Below, piece by piece: positions 43,102 to 51,735 of a stretch of 59,888 nt of DNA. Below the pieces are notes generated by a model, which saw nothing but the letters and a program-made list of their open reading frames with translations, did no database searches and was not told the DNA's origin. The stretch is from Clostridia bacterium DTU025. GTDB taxonomy: Bacteria; Bacillota; DTU025. The stretch is taken from the NCBI GenBank assembly GCA_001513145.1, contig LFSP01000021.1:79934-139821 (forward strand), read 5' to 3'. The first letter of the stretch is position 1; every line of letters begins with the position of its first letter. A program made the translations under genes and the position numbers.

Positions 43102-44229
43102 GTGGTGGACGTGGACAGGAACGTGAACCGGGGCGGCAGGCCCCGTGTGCTGGTGCCGATCGAGTGGAGGGATGACGTCGAAGCCGTGCGCATCATCGAT
43201 CAGACGCTGCTGCCGGAGGAGCTACGATACGTCGATGTCGTCACGGTGGATCAGATGTGCGAGGCCATCTCCAAGCTACGGGTCAGGGGAGCGCCGGCCA
43301 TCGGCGTGGCCGGGGCTTTAGGAGTGTACCTGGGCATGAGGGGGCACGAGGGCGACTCGGCTGAGGCTTTCGCGCGGGCGTTGGAGGACGTGTGCCAGCG
43401 GGTGAGCTCGGTGCGGCCGACCGCCGTGAACCTGTCGTGGGCGGTGGGGCGGGTGCAGGCCGCAGCCAAGAGGGAGATGGCGAGCGGCGACGCCTATGCG
43501 AAGGCCGGGGCGCGTGCGGCCATCCTGGATGAAGCCTTGGCCATCATGGATGAAGACAGGCGCTGCTGCGAGCTGATCGGTTTGCACGGGGCGGAACTGA
43601 TACCGGACGGCGCACGAGTATTGACGCACTGCAATGCCGGCGCGCTGGCAACGGCGGGTATTGGCACTGCTCTGGCTCCGATCTACGTGCGCCACAGTCA
43701 GGGCGCCAGGCTCAAGGTTTGGGCTGACGAGACCCGGCCGCTCCTACAGGGAGCAAGGCTCACCGCATACGAGTTGAGCCAGGCTGGGATAGACGTGACT
43801 GTGATCTGCGACAACATGGCGGCGTCGCTCATGGCCGCAGGGAAGGTTGATCTTGTGATCGTTGGGGCTGACAGGGTGGCGGCCAATGGAGATGTGTGCA
43901 ACAAGATAGGCACGTACGGCCTGGCGTGCGCTGCGTGGGTGCATCAGATTCCCTTCTATGTGGCTTGTCCCACGTCCACGCTGGACCTTTCGATACGTCG
44001 CGGGGAGGACATACCCATCGAGGAGCGTGGGCAGGAGGAGGTGGCCTGCGGTCTTGGACGGCGCACCGTGCCGGAGGGAGTAGCTATCTACAACCCGGCG
44101 TTCGACGTGACTCCTGCGCGCATGGTGACGGCCATAATAACGGAGCGCGGCATAGCGCGACCTCCCTATGGGCGGGGCCTGGCGCGACTGATGCAGAGCG
44201 AGGACGGTAGTGCAGGCAAGACGCATTGA
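43102..44229 (+). CDS. mtnA: S-methyl-5-thioribose-1-phosphate isomerase family (MtnA)
   Basis: About 375 aa. Family motifs are IIDQTLLPEELRY, KLRVRGAPAIGVAGALG, LTHCNAGALATAGIGTAL, WADETRPLLQGARLTAYEL, CDNMAASLM, IVGADRVAANGDVCNKIGTY and NPAFDVTPA. The catalytic Cys (THCNAG) and Asp (GADR) are present. The enzyme isomerises a 1-phosphorylated pentose aldose to the ketose in methionine salvage; related enzymes act on ribose 1,5-bisphosphate. The start is uncertain: the frame opens inside the hydrolase gene and no strong ribosome binding site marks the GTG at 43102. Confidence 0.88.
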   Translation: MVDVDRNVNRGGRPRVLVPIEWRDDVEAVRIIDQTLLPEELRYVDVVTVDQMCEAISKLRVRGAPAIGVAGALGVYLGMRGHEGDSAEAFARALEDVCQRVSSVRPTAVNLSWAVGRVQAAAKREMASGDAYAKAGARAAILDEALAIMDEDRRCCELIGLHGAELIPDGARVLTHCNAGALATAGIGTALAPIYVRHSQGARLKVWADETRPLLQGARLTAYELSQAGIDVTVICDNMAASLMAAGKVDLVIVGADRVAANGDVCNKIGTYGLACAAWVHQIPFYVACPTSTLDLSIRRGEDIPIEERGQEEVACGLGRRTVPEGVAIYNPAFDVTPARMVTAIITERGIARPPYGRGLARLMQSEDGSAGKTH

Positions 44230-44292
44230 CCCTCATGGTGCGTGAGATCGTCGGAACGATGTACGGCGAGAGAGTCCCCTCTGCCCTGAGCC

Positions 44293-44491
44293 GAGGGGAT
44301 TTACCTCTATTCGGAGGAGCACGTTGGGGTGTGCTCCTCCGAATAGAGGAGAGGGACCGCATCTGCTCCTCGAAGGGGCGGAAAACCGCCGGGAAGGGCG
44401 ATGTGGGGATCGGTCGGCACGCGAGTTGCGAGTTGTGGGGCGTGGGCAGCCTGAAAGATCCGTTGGAAAGGCCCAGCTACGCGAATTATGC
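44293..44491 (+). ncRNA. Candidate structured RNA, copy 1
   Basis: About 199 nt. It opens with GAGGGGATTTACCT and a perfect 19-bp hairpin (arms at about 44304-44322 and 44331-44349, core TTCGGAGGAGCAC opposite GTGCTCCTCCGAA). It then has CTGCTCCTCGAA, a GGCGG-AAAA-CCGCC stem-loop, variable sequence, and ends GCGAATTATGC. The conserved blocks are single-stranded or stem positions also found in copy 2. I cannot name an RNA family. A DNA element (miniature transposon) is an alternative, and strand is assumed from the upstream operon. Confidence 0.45.
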
Positions 44492-44533
44492 AGGTATGAT
44501 GTGTTGAGCGGATAAGAGTGCCGCACGATTCAA

Positions 44534-44731
44534 GAGGGGGTATTCCTCTCTTTGGAGGAGCACATGGGGGTGTGCTCCTCCGAATGGAGGCACGGGACGG
44601 CACCTGCTCCTCGAAACGGAGGAAAACCGCCGGGGTGCGTGGCCGGATGGTCGCCCAGTGGGTGAGTCGTGGCTTGCGGCATGCGGGCGACCCAAAGAGA
44701 CTATCGAAAGCTCAAGCTAAGCAAATTATGC
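44534..44731 (+). ncRNA. Candidate structured RNA, copy 2
   Basis: Second copy, offset by 241 nt at the start and 240 nt at the end. GAGGGGGTATTCCT opens it, a long hairpin follows (GGAGGAGCAC ... GTGCTCCTCC with some wobble or mismatch in the lower stem), then CTGCTCCTCGAAACGG, GGAAAACCGCCGGGG, a variable part and GCAAATTATGC. Sequence differs between copies in the middle, while the hairpin core, the AAAACCGCC block and the AATTATGC end are kept. Confidence 0.45.
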
Positions 44732-44845
44732 GGTTGCCGGGCGTCGCAGGAATCGGGCAGAAAGAACAGGCGGCGCTGAGCGCCGCCTTCATCATCAAGA
44801 GGTTGGAGAGTTCGGGGACGCGACATTGCCGGCCATGGAGCCCTA

Positions 44846-45070
44846 TTAGCGGATTAGACGGATCAATGCGCTGAACACCCACGAAAGGGCCGACAGCCCT
44901 GCGCTGATCACCAGCATGGAGGTGAATGGCGCGATCACATGTTCAGTCATGATGTCGCCAGGCAGCTTTCCGAACCAGGAGAACGCGCCTGGCCATCGCA
45001 TCAGGATGAATCCTATGGTTGCTGCCATTCCGCCCAACTGGAACAGCGTCGCTCCGATTCTGCTTGCCAT
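44846..45070 (-). CDS. DUF2905 family small membrane protein
   Basis: Protein of 74 aa with two membrane segments separated by the family motif WFGKLPGDI. DUF2905 proteins are small inner-membrane proteins of unknown function. GGGGGGTGATC lies just upstream of ATG 45070, which rules out the earlier start in the same frame. Confidence 0.83.
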   Translation of the reverse strand: MASRIGATLFQLGGMAATIGFILMRWPGAFSWFGKLPGDIMTEHVIAPFTSMLVISAGLSALSWVFSALIRLIR

Positions 45071-45147
45071 TGAGATCACCCCCCGACGAGCCCAGTCCAC
45101 CGATTCACCACAGTACAAACATGATAGCACACGTTTCAGCATGAGGC

Positions 45148-46323
45148 TTAGTCGTAGAGCAGATAGCCTTTGCGTGCCGACAGGAACTCGTCGAGTTGCG
45201 GTGCCCAGCTTCGGAGTATTTCCTCTGCCGTGCGGCCGCGATCGATGGCTTCCCTCAGGTCGGGACCGCCGGCCAGGCGATCGATGAATGGGGCGTTCCA
45301 GCTGAACCGGTCGGGGTTCTGCTTATGCACGGCGCTGAGAATCTCCAGGCCCACCCGCAACGGTTGAATCCTGCGCGGGTCGGTGATGTATAACTCGACG
45401 CCGGCGCACTCAGCGCCGCTGTGCTTGGAGAAGGTGGGACGGAAGTGCGCAGGTCTGAAGCGGACGCCTTCGAGACCGACGCTGTTGAGGAAGTCTGCGA
45501 GGCTCAGCGCGTCAAGCCACGGCGCGCCGATGAGCTTGAAGGGCTTGGTGGTGCCCCGCCCCTCCGAGCAGTTGGTGCCCTCGAAGAGGCAGGTGCCTGG
45601 GTAGAGCAGGGCCGTCTCGAAGTCGGGCATGTTGGGGGTGGCCGTCCAGAAGAGGCCGGTTTCAGGGAAGAGCATGCGGCGATGCCAGCCGTCCACGGGC
45701 ACGACCGTCAGGTAGGACTTGGCCGCGACGCTTGACGCGTGCATCTTTGCCAGCTCGCCTGGGGTCATGCCGTGGCGGATGGGTATGGGCAGGAACCCCA
45801 CGAAGGACCTGTACCTGAGGTCCAAGACGTTTCCCTCGACGGCTGCGCCGCCCAGGGGGTTGGGCCTATCGGTCACGATGATGGGCTTGCCGGCCTCAGC
45901 CGCCGCTTCGATGCACAGGGCCATGGTCGATAGGTAAGTCCAGTACCGGGAGCCCACGTCGTTGCCATCGAAAAGAAGCAAGTCCACGTCTTCAAGCATT
46001 TCCGGAGTGGGCCTGTTGACGTCGCCGTACAGGCTGAATACCCGGGCGCCTGTGTGCGGGTCCACGGAACCCGCGAGCTTCACGCCAGCCTGCTCGCATC
46101 CCCAGAGGCCGTGTTCAGCCGAGTATATCGCCGCTAGGTGTAGGCACGGATGCGCGGCGATGGCGCGGATGATGGGGACGGCGTGCTCGTCTATGGCGTT
46201 GTAGTTGGCAACCACGCCAACGCGGAGCTTTCCCGGTCCCGCCGGGCGGCCTCGCTGTGGCGCTCCGGCGGCGTATGCCTGGGGGTCTTCAAGGAACTTG
46301 GTGATGCCCAGCTTAACGCTCAT
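45148..46323 (-). CDS. namZ: DUF1343 / NamZ-type exo-beta-N-acetylmuramidase
   Basis: Protein of 391 aa covering the whole DUF1343 domain: IYSAEHGLWG, LYGDVNRPTPEML, DLLLFDGNDVGSRYWTY, VTDRPNPLGG, PIRHGMTPGELAK, NMPDFETALLYPGTCLFEGTN and SEGRGTTKPF. The Bacillus subtilis relative NamZ (YbbC) releases terminal MurNAc from peptidoglycan fragments and is encoded beside AmiE (YbbE). No signal peptide is obvious, suggesting intracellular action on imported fragments. GGAAGGAGGT precedes ATG 46323. It is divergent from the peptide ABC operon. Confidence 0.85.
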   Translation of the reverse strand: MSVKLGITKFLEDPQAYAAGAPQRGRPAGPGKLRVGVVANYNAIDEHAVPIIRAIAAHPCLHLAAIYSAEHGLWGCEQAGVKLAGSVDPHTGARVFSLYGDVNRPTPEMLEDVDLLLFDGNDVGSRYWTYLSTMALCIEAAAEAGKPIIVTDRPNPLGGAAVEGNVLDLRYRSFVGFLPIPIRHGMTPGELAKMHASSVAAKSYLTVVPVDGWHRRMLFPETGLFWTATPNMPDFETALLYPGTCLFEGTNCSEGRGTTKPFKLIGAPWLDALSLADFLNSVGLEGVRFRPAHFRPTFSKHSGAECAGVELYITDPRRIQPLRVGLEILSAVHKQNPDRFSWNAPFIDRLAGGPDLREAIDRGRTAEEILRSWAPQLDEFLSARKGYLLYD

Positions 46324-46560
46324 CTGCGCACCTCCTTCCGGCTGCAGGAAGAGTTCGCCGTGAGCGGTGGGAACCCTGCGGGGTGGGAGAGGTCGTTCCA
46401 CGGGTGTGCGGGCACAGTAGGAAATATTTCTGACAAGTTCGTGACCGCAAGGGAAAGAAACATTCTGAAACCTGAAGGAGTTCGCCGCGGAGAGGGCGAA
46501 TTGACATTCAAGGATTTCCCATTGTCGTGGGGAACAAACCTACAACGGGGAGGGTTCTTG

Positions 46561-48327
46561 ATGAGACGCTTGTGTTTGGCACTGCTGGTGTGCCTGGTGG
46601 TCAGCGCCTCGGCGGCTGCCGCGCCCTTCGTTGAGAGTGAGGATCTGACTCCGTCGACGATGCCGGTCCGCGGGGGAACGCTGTACATGGTGCTGTCAGG
46701 CTCTCCGCAATCGTTCCTGTTCTACGGTTCTCTGGACAACAACGCGTACACGGTGATCGGGCAGACCATGACCGGCCTGGTGGAGCTGCACCCGGTCACA
46801 AACGAGATCCGTCCGGGTCTGGCGGAGCGCTGGGAGACTTCTCCCGATGGGAAAGAGGTTACGTTCTACCTGAGGGATGTGAAGTGGTCTGACGGGGTGC
46901 CCTTTACGGCAGATGACGTGATCTTCACGTTCGAGAACTTCATCATGAACAAAGTGGCCAGGGGCAACTCCGTGGACAGGTTCACCATCGTTGACGTCAC
47001 TGACGGCCAGAAGAAAGAGGTCAAGTGGGTGAAGGTCGACGACAAGACGATCAAGGCGGTGCTGCCGTCGCCGTTTGGTCCGTTCTTCATGAACCTGAGC
47101 CATGCGTACATCTATCCCAAGCACAAGCTGGAGGACAAGATCGACAAGTCGCGGCCTGACTCCGTGAACGAGCTGTGGCTCACGAACACGCCGCCCAGCG
47201 AGATCGTGGCCAACGGTCCGTACAGGATCGCCCAGTACATCATGGACCAGAAGGTCGTGCTGGAGAGGAACCCGAACTACTGGAAGGTCGACAGGTTCGG
47301 CAACCAGCTTCCGTACTTCGACAGGCTCGAGTACCTGATCGTGCCTGACGAGGAGGTGAGGCTGGCGAAGTTTATGGCTGGCGAGATCGACTACATGGCG
47401 GTTTCTGCCGCTGACTTCCCCACGTTGAAACAGCGCGAGCTGGCCGGCGGGCCGTTCACCGTGTTCATGGCACAGCCCACTCAGCCGACGCCCAGCCCTG
47501 TGCATATTTCCTTCAACTTCGACGCGGCCAACCCGCAGCTTAAGGAGCTCTTCCGCAATACGGAGTTCCGCCGGGCCATGGAGTTCCTGCTCGACAGGGA
47601 TCGCATCATCGACGAGATTTACAATGGCCTGGCGATCCCCGGCGCCGGCCTGGTTCTGCCGTCTAACAAGGGCTTCTACAACCCGAAGATAGAGGAGATC
47701 ATGAGGCCTTACGATCCCGCGAAGGCCAAGGCCATCCTCGACAGCCTGGGTCTTGCCGACCGCAACGGCGATGGCATCCGTGAGTTCCCTGACGGAAAGA
47801 GTGTGGAGTTCACGCTGACGGTGCAGAGCTCGCCTCAGGACTACCAGGACGTTGCCCTGGTGTTCAAGGAGGAGGTCGAGAAGGCCGGGATCAAGGTCAA
47901 CCTACAGATCCTCGATGCCACCCTGGTTGGCGAGATGTTCGGCGCCGGCAACTTCGAGGCGGGAATCAGGGCATTCGGCAACCAGCCCGACCTTGAGCTG
48001 AGGAAGGCCATATGGCAACCGGGTACCCAGCTGTACTACTGGCACTACTCGGCGCTGGACAAGGAGAACCTCGCCGCCATCCCCGAGGAGATGCTGGACT
48101 GGGAGACGAGGGTGTATGAGCTGTTCGACCTCGGCTCGATCACCACGGATCCAGTGAAGAGGAAGGCCATCTACGACGAAGTGCAGGAGATCTACCACGA
48201 CGTGCTGCCTGTGATCTTCGTCTGCAAGGGGATGAACCTGTTCGGCGCTGCCAAGACCCTGGGCAACGCGTACCAGGACGATGAAGGGGTAGTCTACTTC
48301 GCGACGTGGACCGCGTACCGTAAGTAG
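46561..48327 (+). CDS. Peptide ABC transporter, substrate-binding protein
   Basis: Protein of 588 aa of solute-binding family 5 (Dpp/Opp). Signal peptide at residues 1-20 (RRLCLALLVCLVVSASAAAA). Typical segments are GLAERWETSPDGKEVTFYL, DVKWSDGVPFTADDV, GPYRIAQY, ERNPNYW and FRRAMEFLLDRDRI. ATG 46561 with GGGGAGGG upstream is the start; the longer frame upstream covers the divergent promoter region. It is followed by two permeases and two ATPases, making a complete importer. Confidence 0.94.
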   Translation: MRRLCLALLVCLVVSASAAAAPFVESEDLTPSTMPVRGGTLYMVLSGSPQSFLFYGSLDNNAYTVIGQTMTGLVELHPVTNEIRPGLAERWETSPDGKEVTFYLRDVKWSDGVPFTADDVIFTFENFIMNKVARGNSVDRFTIVDVTDGQKKEVKWVKVDDKTIKAVLPSPFGPFFMNLSHAYIYPKHKLEDKIDKSRPDSVNELWLTNTPPSEIVANGPYRIAQYIMDQKVVLERNPNYWKVDRFGNQLPYFDRLEYLIVPDEEVRLAKFMAGEIDYMAVSAADFPTLKQRELAGGPFTVFMAQPTQPTPSPVHISFNFDAANPQLKELFRNTEFRRAMEFLLDRDRIIDEIYNGLAIPGAGLVLPSNKGFYNPKIEEIMRPYDPAKAKAILDSLGLADRNGDGIREFPDGKSVEFTLTVQSSPQDYQDVALVFKEEVEKAGIKVNLQILDATLVGEMFGAGNFEAGIRAFGNQPDLELRKAIWQPGTQLYYWHYSALDKENLAAIPEEMLDWETRVYELFDLGSITTDPVKRKAIYDEVQEIYHDVLPVIFVCKGMNLFGAAKTLGNAYQDDEGVVYFATWTAYRK

Positions 48328-48634
48328 CGCAAGTCGATCAGGCGGCGCAAGTAGAGCAAGCTGTGCGAGCAGCGTAAGCAGCGTAGCAGCGTAAGTGGCG
48401 CACGCAGGCAATAGAGTCGGTAAGGGCATCACGTGATCGAAGGAGGGCGGGGCCCTGGCTGGTTCGGGGCTCGCAATCCAGCCGAGTCGAGCTAGGCTGG
48501 GCCGGGCGTGCCCGGGCCTACCGAGGTCTGCCTGGGCAGGACTGGGCCGGGCTAGGCCGGGCTGGGGCGAGCCGCAGCGGCCTCCCCTCCATTCCCACGA
48601 CTACAACTCTCAGTGGCGCAGGGGTGACGGCACG
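48328..48634. other. Low-complexity spacer in the peptide ABC operon
   Basis: No gene. It contains GCGTAAGCAGCGTAGCAGCG-type microrepeats (about 48330-48410) and a G-rich GGGCCGGGC/GGCCGGGCT stretch (about 48495-48565) with potential for several hairpins. It could lower expression of the permeases relative to the binding protein. Confidence 0.5.
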
Positions 48635-49603
48635 GTGTGGGCATTCATCGCGAGAAGGGTCCTGATAATGATCCCCATGATGCTCATGGTGTCGGTGATC
48701 TGCTTCACCATCACGGAACTGCAGCCAGGCGACTTCGTGAGCCAGTACCTTGACAATCCCAGGATCTCGCCGGAGCAGATAAGGCTGCTTCGTGAGAGGC
48801 TGGGCCTCGACAAGCCCGCATACGTCAGGTATTGGATGTGGATGAAGGGGATAGTGACCAAGTGGGATTTCGGTTACTCTTTCGCCTATACGCGCCCCGT
48901 GGGCGAGCTCATCTGGGAGCGTATGGGCTGGACCGTGTTGATCGCCCTGGCCACCATCGTTTTTCAGTGGGCGTTGGCGGTGCCCATGGGGATCTACTCG
49001 GCGCTGCACCCGTACTCCCCTGCCGACTACTGCATGACCTTCGTAGGCTTTCTAGGCGTGTCGATACCTGACTTCTTCCTCGCACTCATCCTCATGTACT
49101 TAATGCTCCAGGCAGGCTCCGCATCTATCGGAGGGCTGTTCTCCACGCAGTTCATTGGAGCGCCCTGGAGCTGGGCCAAGTTCTTGGACCTTCTGAAGCA
49201 CATCTGGATGCCGCTAGTGGTTGTGGGCGTGAGCGGCCTGGCCGGCCTGATGCGGGTGATGAGGGGCAACATGCTTGACGTGGTGGGCTCGCCGTTTATC
49301 ACGTCCCTCAGGGCGCACGGCCTTGACGAGAGGACGGTGCGCAGGCACGCGATAAAGAACGCCCTCAACCCGATGGTGAGCATCGCCGGATCGGAGCTGC
49401 CCAACGTGTTCAGCGGCACGATAATCGCCGCCATCGTTCTGAACCTTCCGACGATGGGGCCGTTCTTCTACAACGCCCTCCTCAACCACGACCAGTACCT
49501 AGTGATGGCCTTCTTGATGTTCATTGCCCTCATCACGCAAGTGGGGAACCTGTTGGCCGACATCGCTTTGGCCTTCCTGGATCCCAGGATCCGAATGAGC
49601 TAG
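48635..49603 (+). CDS. Peptide ABC transporter, permease 1 (DppB/OppB-like)
   Basis: Protein of 322 aa with six membrane segments. The start FIARRVLIMIPMMLMVSVI and the order LGLDKP, IPDFFLALIL, VMRGNMLDV, then the loop SLRAHGLDERTVRRHAIKNA are diagnostic of DppB-type permeases. The GTG start has GGGGTGACGG upstream. Confidence 0.93.
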   Translation: MWAFIARRVLIMIPMMLMVSVICFTITELQPGDFVSQYLDNPRISPEQIRLLRERLGLDKPAYVRYWMWMKGIVTKWDFGYSFAYTRPVGELIWERMGWTVLIALATIVFQWALAVPMGIYSALHPYSPADYCMTFVGFLGVSIPDFFLALILMYLMLQAGSASIGGLFSTQFIGAPWSWAKFLDLLKHIWMPLVVVGVSGLAGLMRVMRGNMLDVVGSPFITSLRAHGLDERTVRRHAIKNALNPMVSIAGSELPNVFSGTIIAAIVLNLPTMGPFFYNALLNHDQYLVMAFLMFIALITQVGNLLADIALAFLDPRIRMS

Positions 49604-49621
49604 GGGACAGGGGGGTCTGCA

Positions 49622-50713
49622 GTGGAAGGAACCAGGGCAAGGATCATAAGGAGCTTCCGTAGGCACCGCCTGGGCATGGCGGGGCTCGCCGTGCTGACGG
49701 TGCTGTATCTCGTGATGATACTCGCGGACTTCATCGCTCCATACAACTTCACCGCCACCCACAGGAACTTCATCTACGCGCCTCCGACGAAGATCCGCTT
49801 CTTCGACGAAGACGGCAGGTGGAGAGGGCCATTCGTGTACCCCCTGACCAGGAGCAGGGATCCAGTCACGTTTCAGCTGGTTTTCACTGAAGACAGGAGC
49901 CGCATCGTGCCGGTGAAGCTTTTCGTGCCGGGCGAGGAATACAAGCTCATGGGCCTATTCAAGACCAACCTCCACCTGTTCGGGGTGGAGGAGTCTCCTG
50001 ACACCGCCATGGTTCTGCCCTTCGGGGCCGACAGGTTTGGCCGGTGCGTTTTCTCTCGCGTGCTGGTGGGAAGCCAGGTGTCGCTGACGGTGGGGCTTCT
50101 AGGCACGTTTCTGAGCGTGTTCATAGGGGCCATAGTGGGGGCGCTGTCGGGGTACTACGGCGGATGGGTCGACATAGGCATCCAGCGCTTCACGGAGCTT
50201 CTGAGGTCGTTCCCAAGGATCCCGCTGTGGCTGGCGCTGGCTGTCATCGTCCCGCCGAGTTGGCCAAGCACCTGGGTGTATTTCGGGATAGTCACGGTGT
50301 TGTCGCTCATCGGTTGGATGGGCGTGGCTAGGGTGGTGCGTGGCATGGTGCTGAGCCTGAGGGAGAAGGAGTTCGTGCTGGCGGCGCAGGTCATGGGCGT
50401 GCCCAGCATGAAGATCATCACGAAGCACCTGATCCCGAACACCTTGAGCTATCTTATCGTCGTGTCGACCCTGTCGATACCAGGAATGATCCTTGGCGAG
50501 AGCACCATCAGCTTCCTGGGCCTCGGCATCAAGGAGCCCATGACCAGCTGGGGGCTGCTTCTGAAGCAAGCCCAGTCTCTGAGCGAGCTGCAGTCGCATC
50601 CGTGGCTGATGGTGCCCGGGCTCTTCATCATCGTCGCAGTGCTCTCGTTCAACTTTGTCGGCGACGCGCTGAGGGATGCGGTCGACCCGTATAGGACGGT
50701 TGAGAAGGTATGA
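49622..50713 (+). CDS. Peptide ABC transporter, permease 2 (DppC/OppC-like)
   Basis: Protein of 363 aa, longer than typical DppC because of an inserted extracytoplasmic stretch of about 80 residues (about 40-125, FDEDGRWRGPFVYPLTRSRD ...) after the first membrane helix, as in some oligopeptide systems. The core has LVGSQVSLTVGLLGTF, GVARVVRGMVLSLREKEFVL (EAA loop) and FLGLGIKEPMTSWG. It overlaps the first ATPase by 4 nt. Confidence 0.92.
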   Translation: MEGTRARIIRSFRRHRLGMAGLAVLTVLYLVMILADFIAPYNFTATHRNFIYAPPTKIRFFDEDGRWRGPFVYPLTRSRDPVTFQLVFTEDRSRIVPVKLFVPGEEYKLMGLFKTNLHLFGVEESPDTAMVLPFGADRFGRCVFSRVLVGSQVSLTVGLLGTFLSVFIGAIVGALSGYYGGWVDIGIQRFTELLRSFPRIPLWLALAVIVPPSWPSTWVYFGIVTVLSLIGWMGVARVVRGMVLSLREKEFVLAAQVMGVPSMKIITKHLIPNTLSYLIVVSTLSIPGMILGESTISFLGLGIKEPMTSWGLLLKQAQSLSELQSHPWLMVPGLFIIVAVLSFNFVGDALRDAVDPYRTVEKV

Positions 50714-51735
50714 GCGCAAGCAGCAAACTTATCGAACGCGGCGAACGTAGCGAACGTGTCGAACGGATCCTCACTGTTGAGAATCTGAAGACCTACTTCC
50801 GCACCCCCGAAGGCCTGGTGAAGGCAGTTGACGAAGTCAGCTTCCACCTCGACAGAGGCGAGGTGCTGGCGCTGGTGGGGGAGTCGGGCTGTGGCAAGAG
50901 CGTGACAGCTTTGTCAATACTGGGGCTTGTGAAGAGTCCTCCGGCGTTGGTGGAGGGGAGCATCGAGTTCAGGGGCACGCAGCTGATAGGCCTGGGCCCG
51001 AAGGAGTACCGCGAGATCCGGGGCCGGCAGATCAGCATGATCTTCCAGGAGCCGATGTCAGCCTTCGATCCTCTGTACACCGTCGGCTACCAGCTAATGG
51101 AAGTGGCCAGGGCTCACATGCCGTGGGACGATGCCGAGGCTAAGGCCAGGATCATCGATACACTGCGGGCGATACACATCCCTGACCCTGAGAAGCGTTA
51201 CAGCGAGTACCCCCACGAGATGAGCGGGGGCATGCTCCAACGCATAATGATCGCCATGGCGCTCATCACCAGCCCTGAGATAATCATTGCAGACGAGCCC
51301 ACCACGGCCCTGGACGTCACCATCCAGGCGCAGGTGCTCAACCTCATGCAGGAGCTGCAGCGCGACTACCACGGCTCCATGATCTTCATCACCCACGACC
51401 TGGGCACCGTCGCGGAGGTGGCAGACCGGGTGCACGTGATGTACGCCGGCAAGATAGTAGAGAAGGCGCCGGTGGTGGAGCTTTTCGAGGATCCGCTTCA
51501 CCCGTACACGCTCGGGCTTCTGACGTCGCGGGTCAAACGGGAGTACAAAGGGGAAAGCCTTCCGTTCATCGAGGGCAACGTGCCTAGGGCAGACGAGCTC
51601 CCAGAGGGCTGCAGGTTCCATCCGCGGTGCCCTCGCGCTATGGACAAGTGCCGTACCCTGGAGCCGCCGGAGTTCAGCCCGCGGCCGAACCGCGGCGTCG
51701 CCTGCTGGCTGTGGGAGGAGGGTGATGGCCGGTGA
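50710..51735 (+). CDS. Peptide ABC transporter, ATPase 1 (DppD/OppD-like)
   Basis: Protein of 341 aa. Walker [11 protein letters not shown]-loop [10 protein letters not shown], signature [14 protein letters not shown], Walker [12 protein letters not shown] and H-loop ITHDLGTV are intact, with a C-terminal Cys-rich oligopeptide domain ([15 protein letters not shown]). The first 18 residues carry a short [11 protein letters not shown] repeat not usual in the family. It overlaps the second ATPase by 4 nt. Confidence 0.95.
   Translation: MSASSKLIERGERSERVERILTVENLKTYFRTPEGLVKAVDEVSFHLDRGEVLALVGESGCGKSVTALSILGLVKSPPALVEGSIEFRGTQLIGLGPKEYREIRGRQISMIFQEPMSAFDPLYTVGYQLMEVARAHMPWDDAEAKARIIDTLRAIHIPDPEKRYSEYPHEMSGGMLQRIMIAMALITSPEIIIADEPTTALDVTIQAQVLNLMQELQRDYHGSMIFITHDLGTVAEVADRVHVMYAGKIVEKAPVVELFEDPLHPYTLGLLTSRVKREYKGESLPFIEGNVPRADELPEGCRFHPRCPRAMDKCRTLEPPEFSPRPNRGVACWLWEEGDGR

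Larger units (their letters stand above)
44230..44845. other. Intergenic region with two copies of a structured element
   Basis: No convincing protein gene is visible; the short frames have repeat-derived sequence. It holds two tandem copies of a roughly 200-nt hairpin-rich element (44293-44491 and 44534-44731) and a remaining GC-rich stretch up to the DUF2905 stop, with GGCGGCGCTGAGCGCCGCC near 44770-44788 able to fold. Confidence 0.6.

Noticed and set aside
44293-44731. Known riboswitch or IscB/TnpB-type guide RNA
   Set aside because: No recognisable riboswitch core and no associated nuclease gene or transposase on either side; left as an unassigned structured repeat.
46150-46560. N-terminal extension of the peptide-binding protein
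   Set aside because: The signal peptide and ribosome binding site place the start at 46561; the upstream frame overlaps the divergent namZ 5' region.
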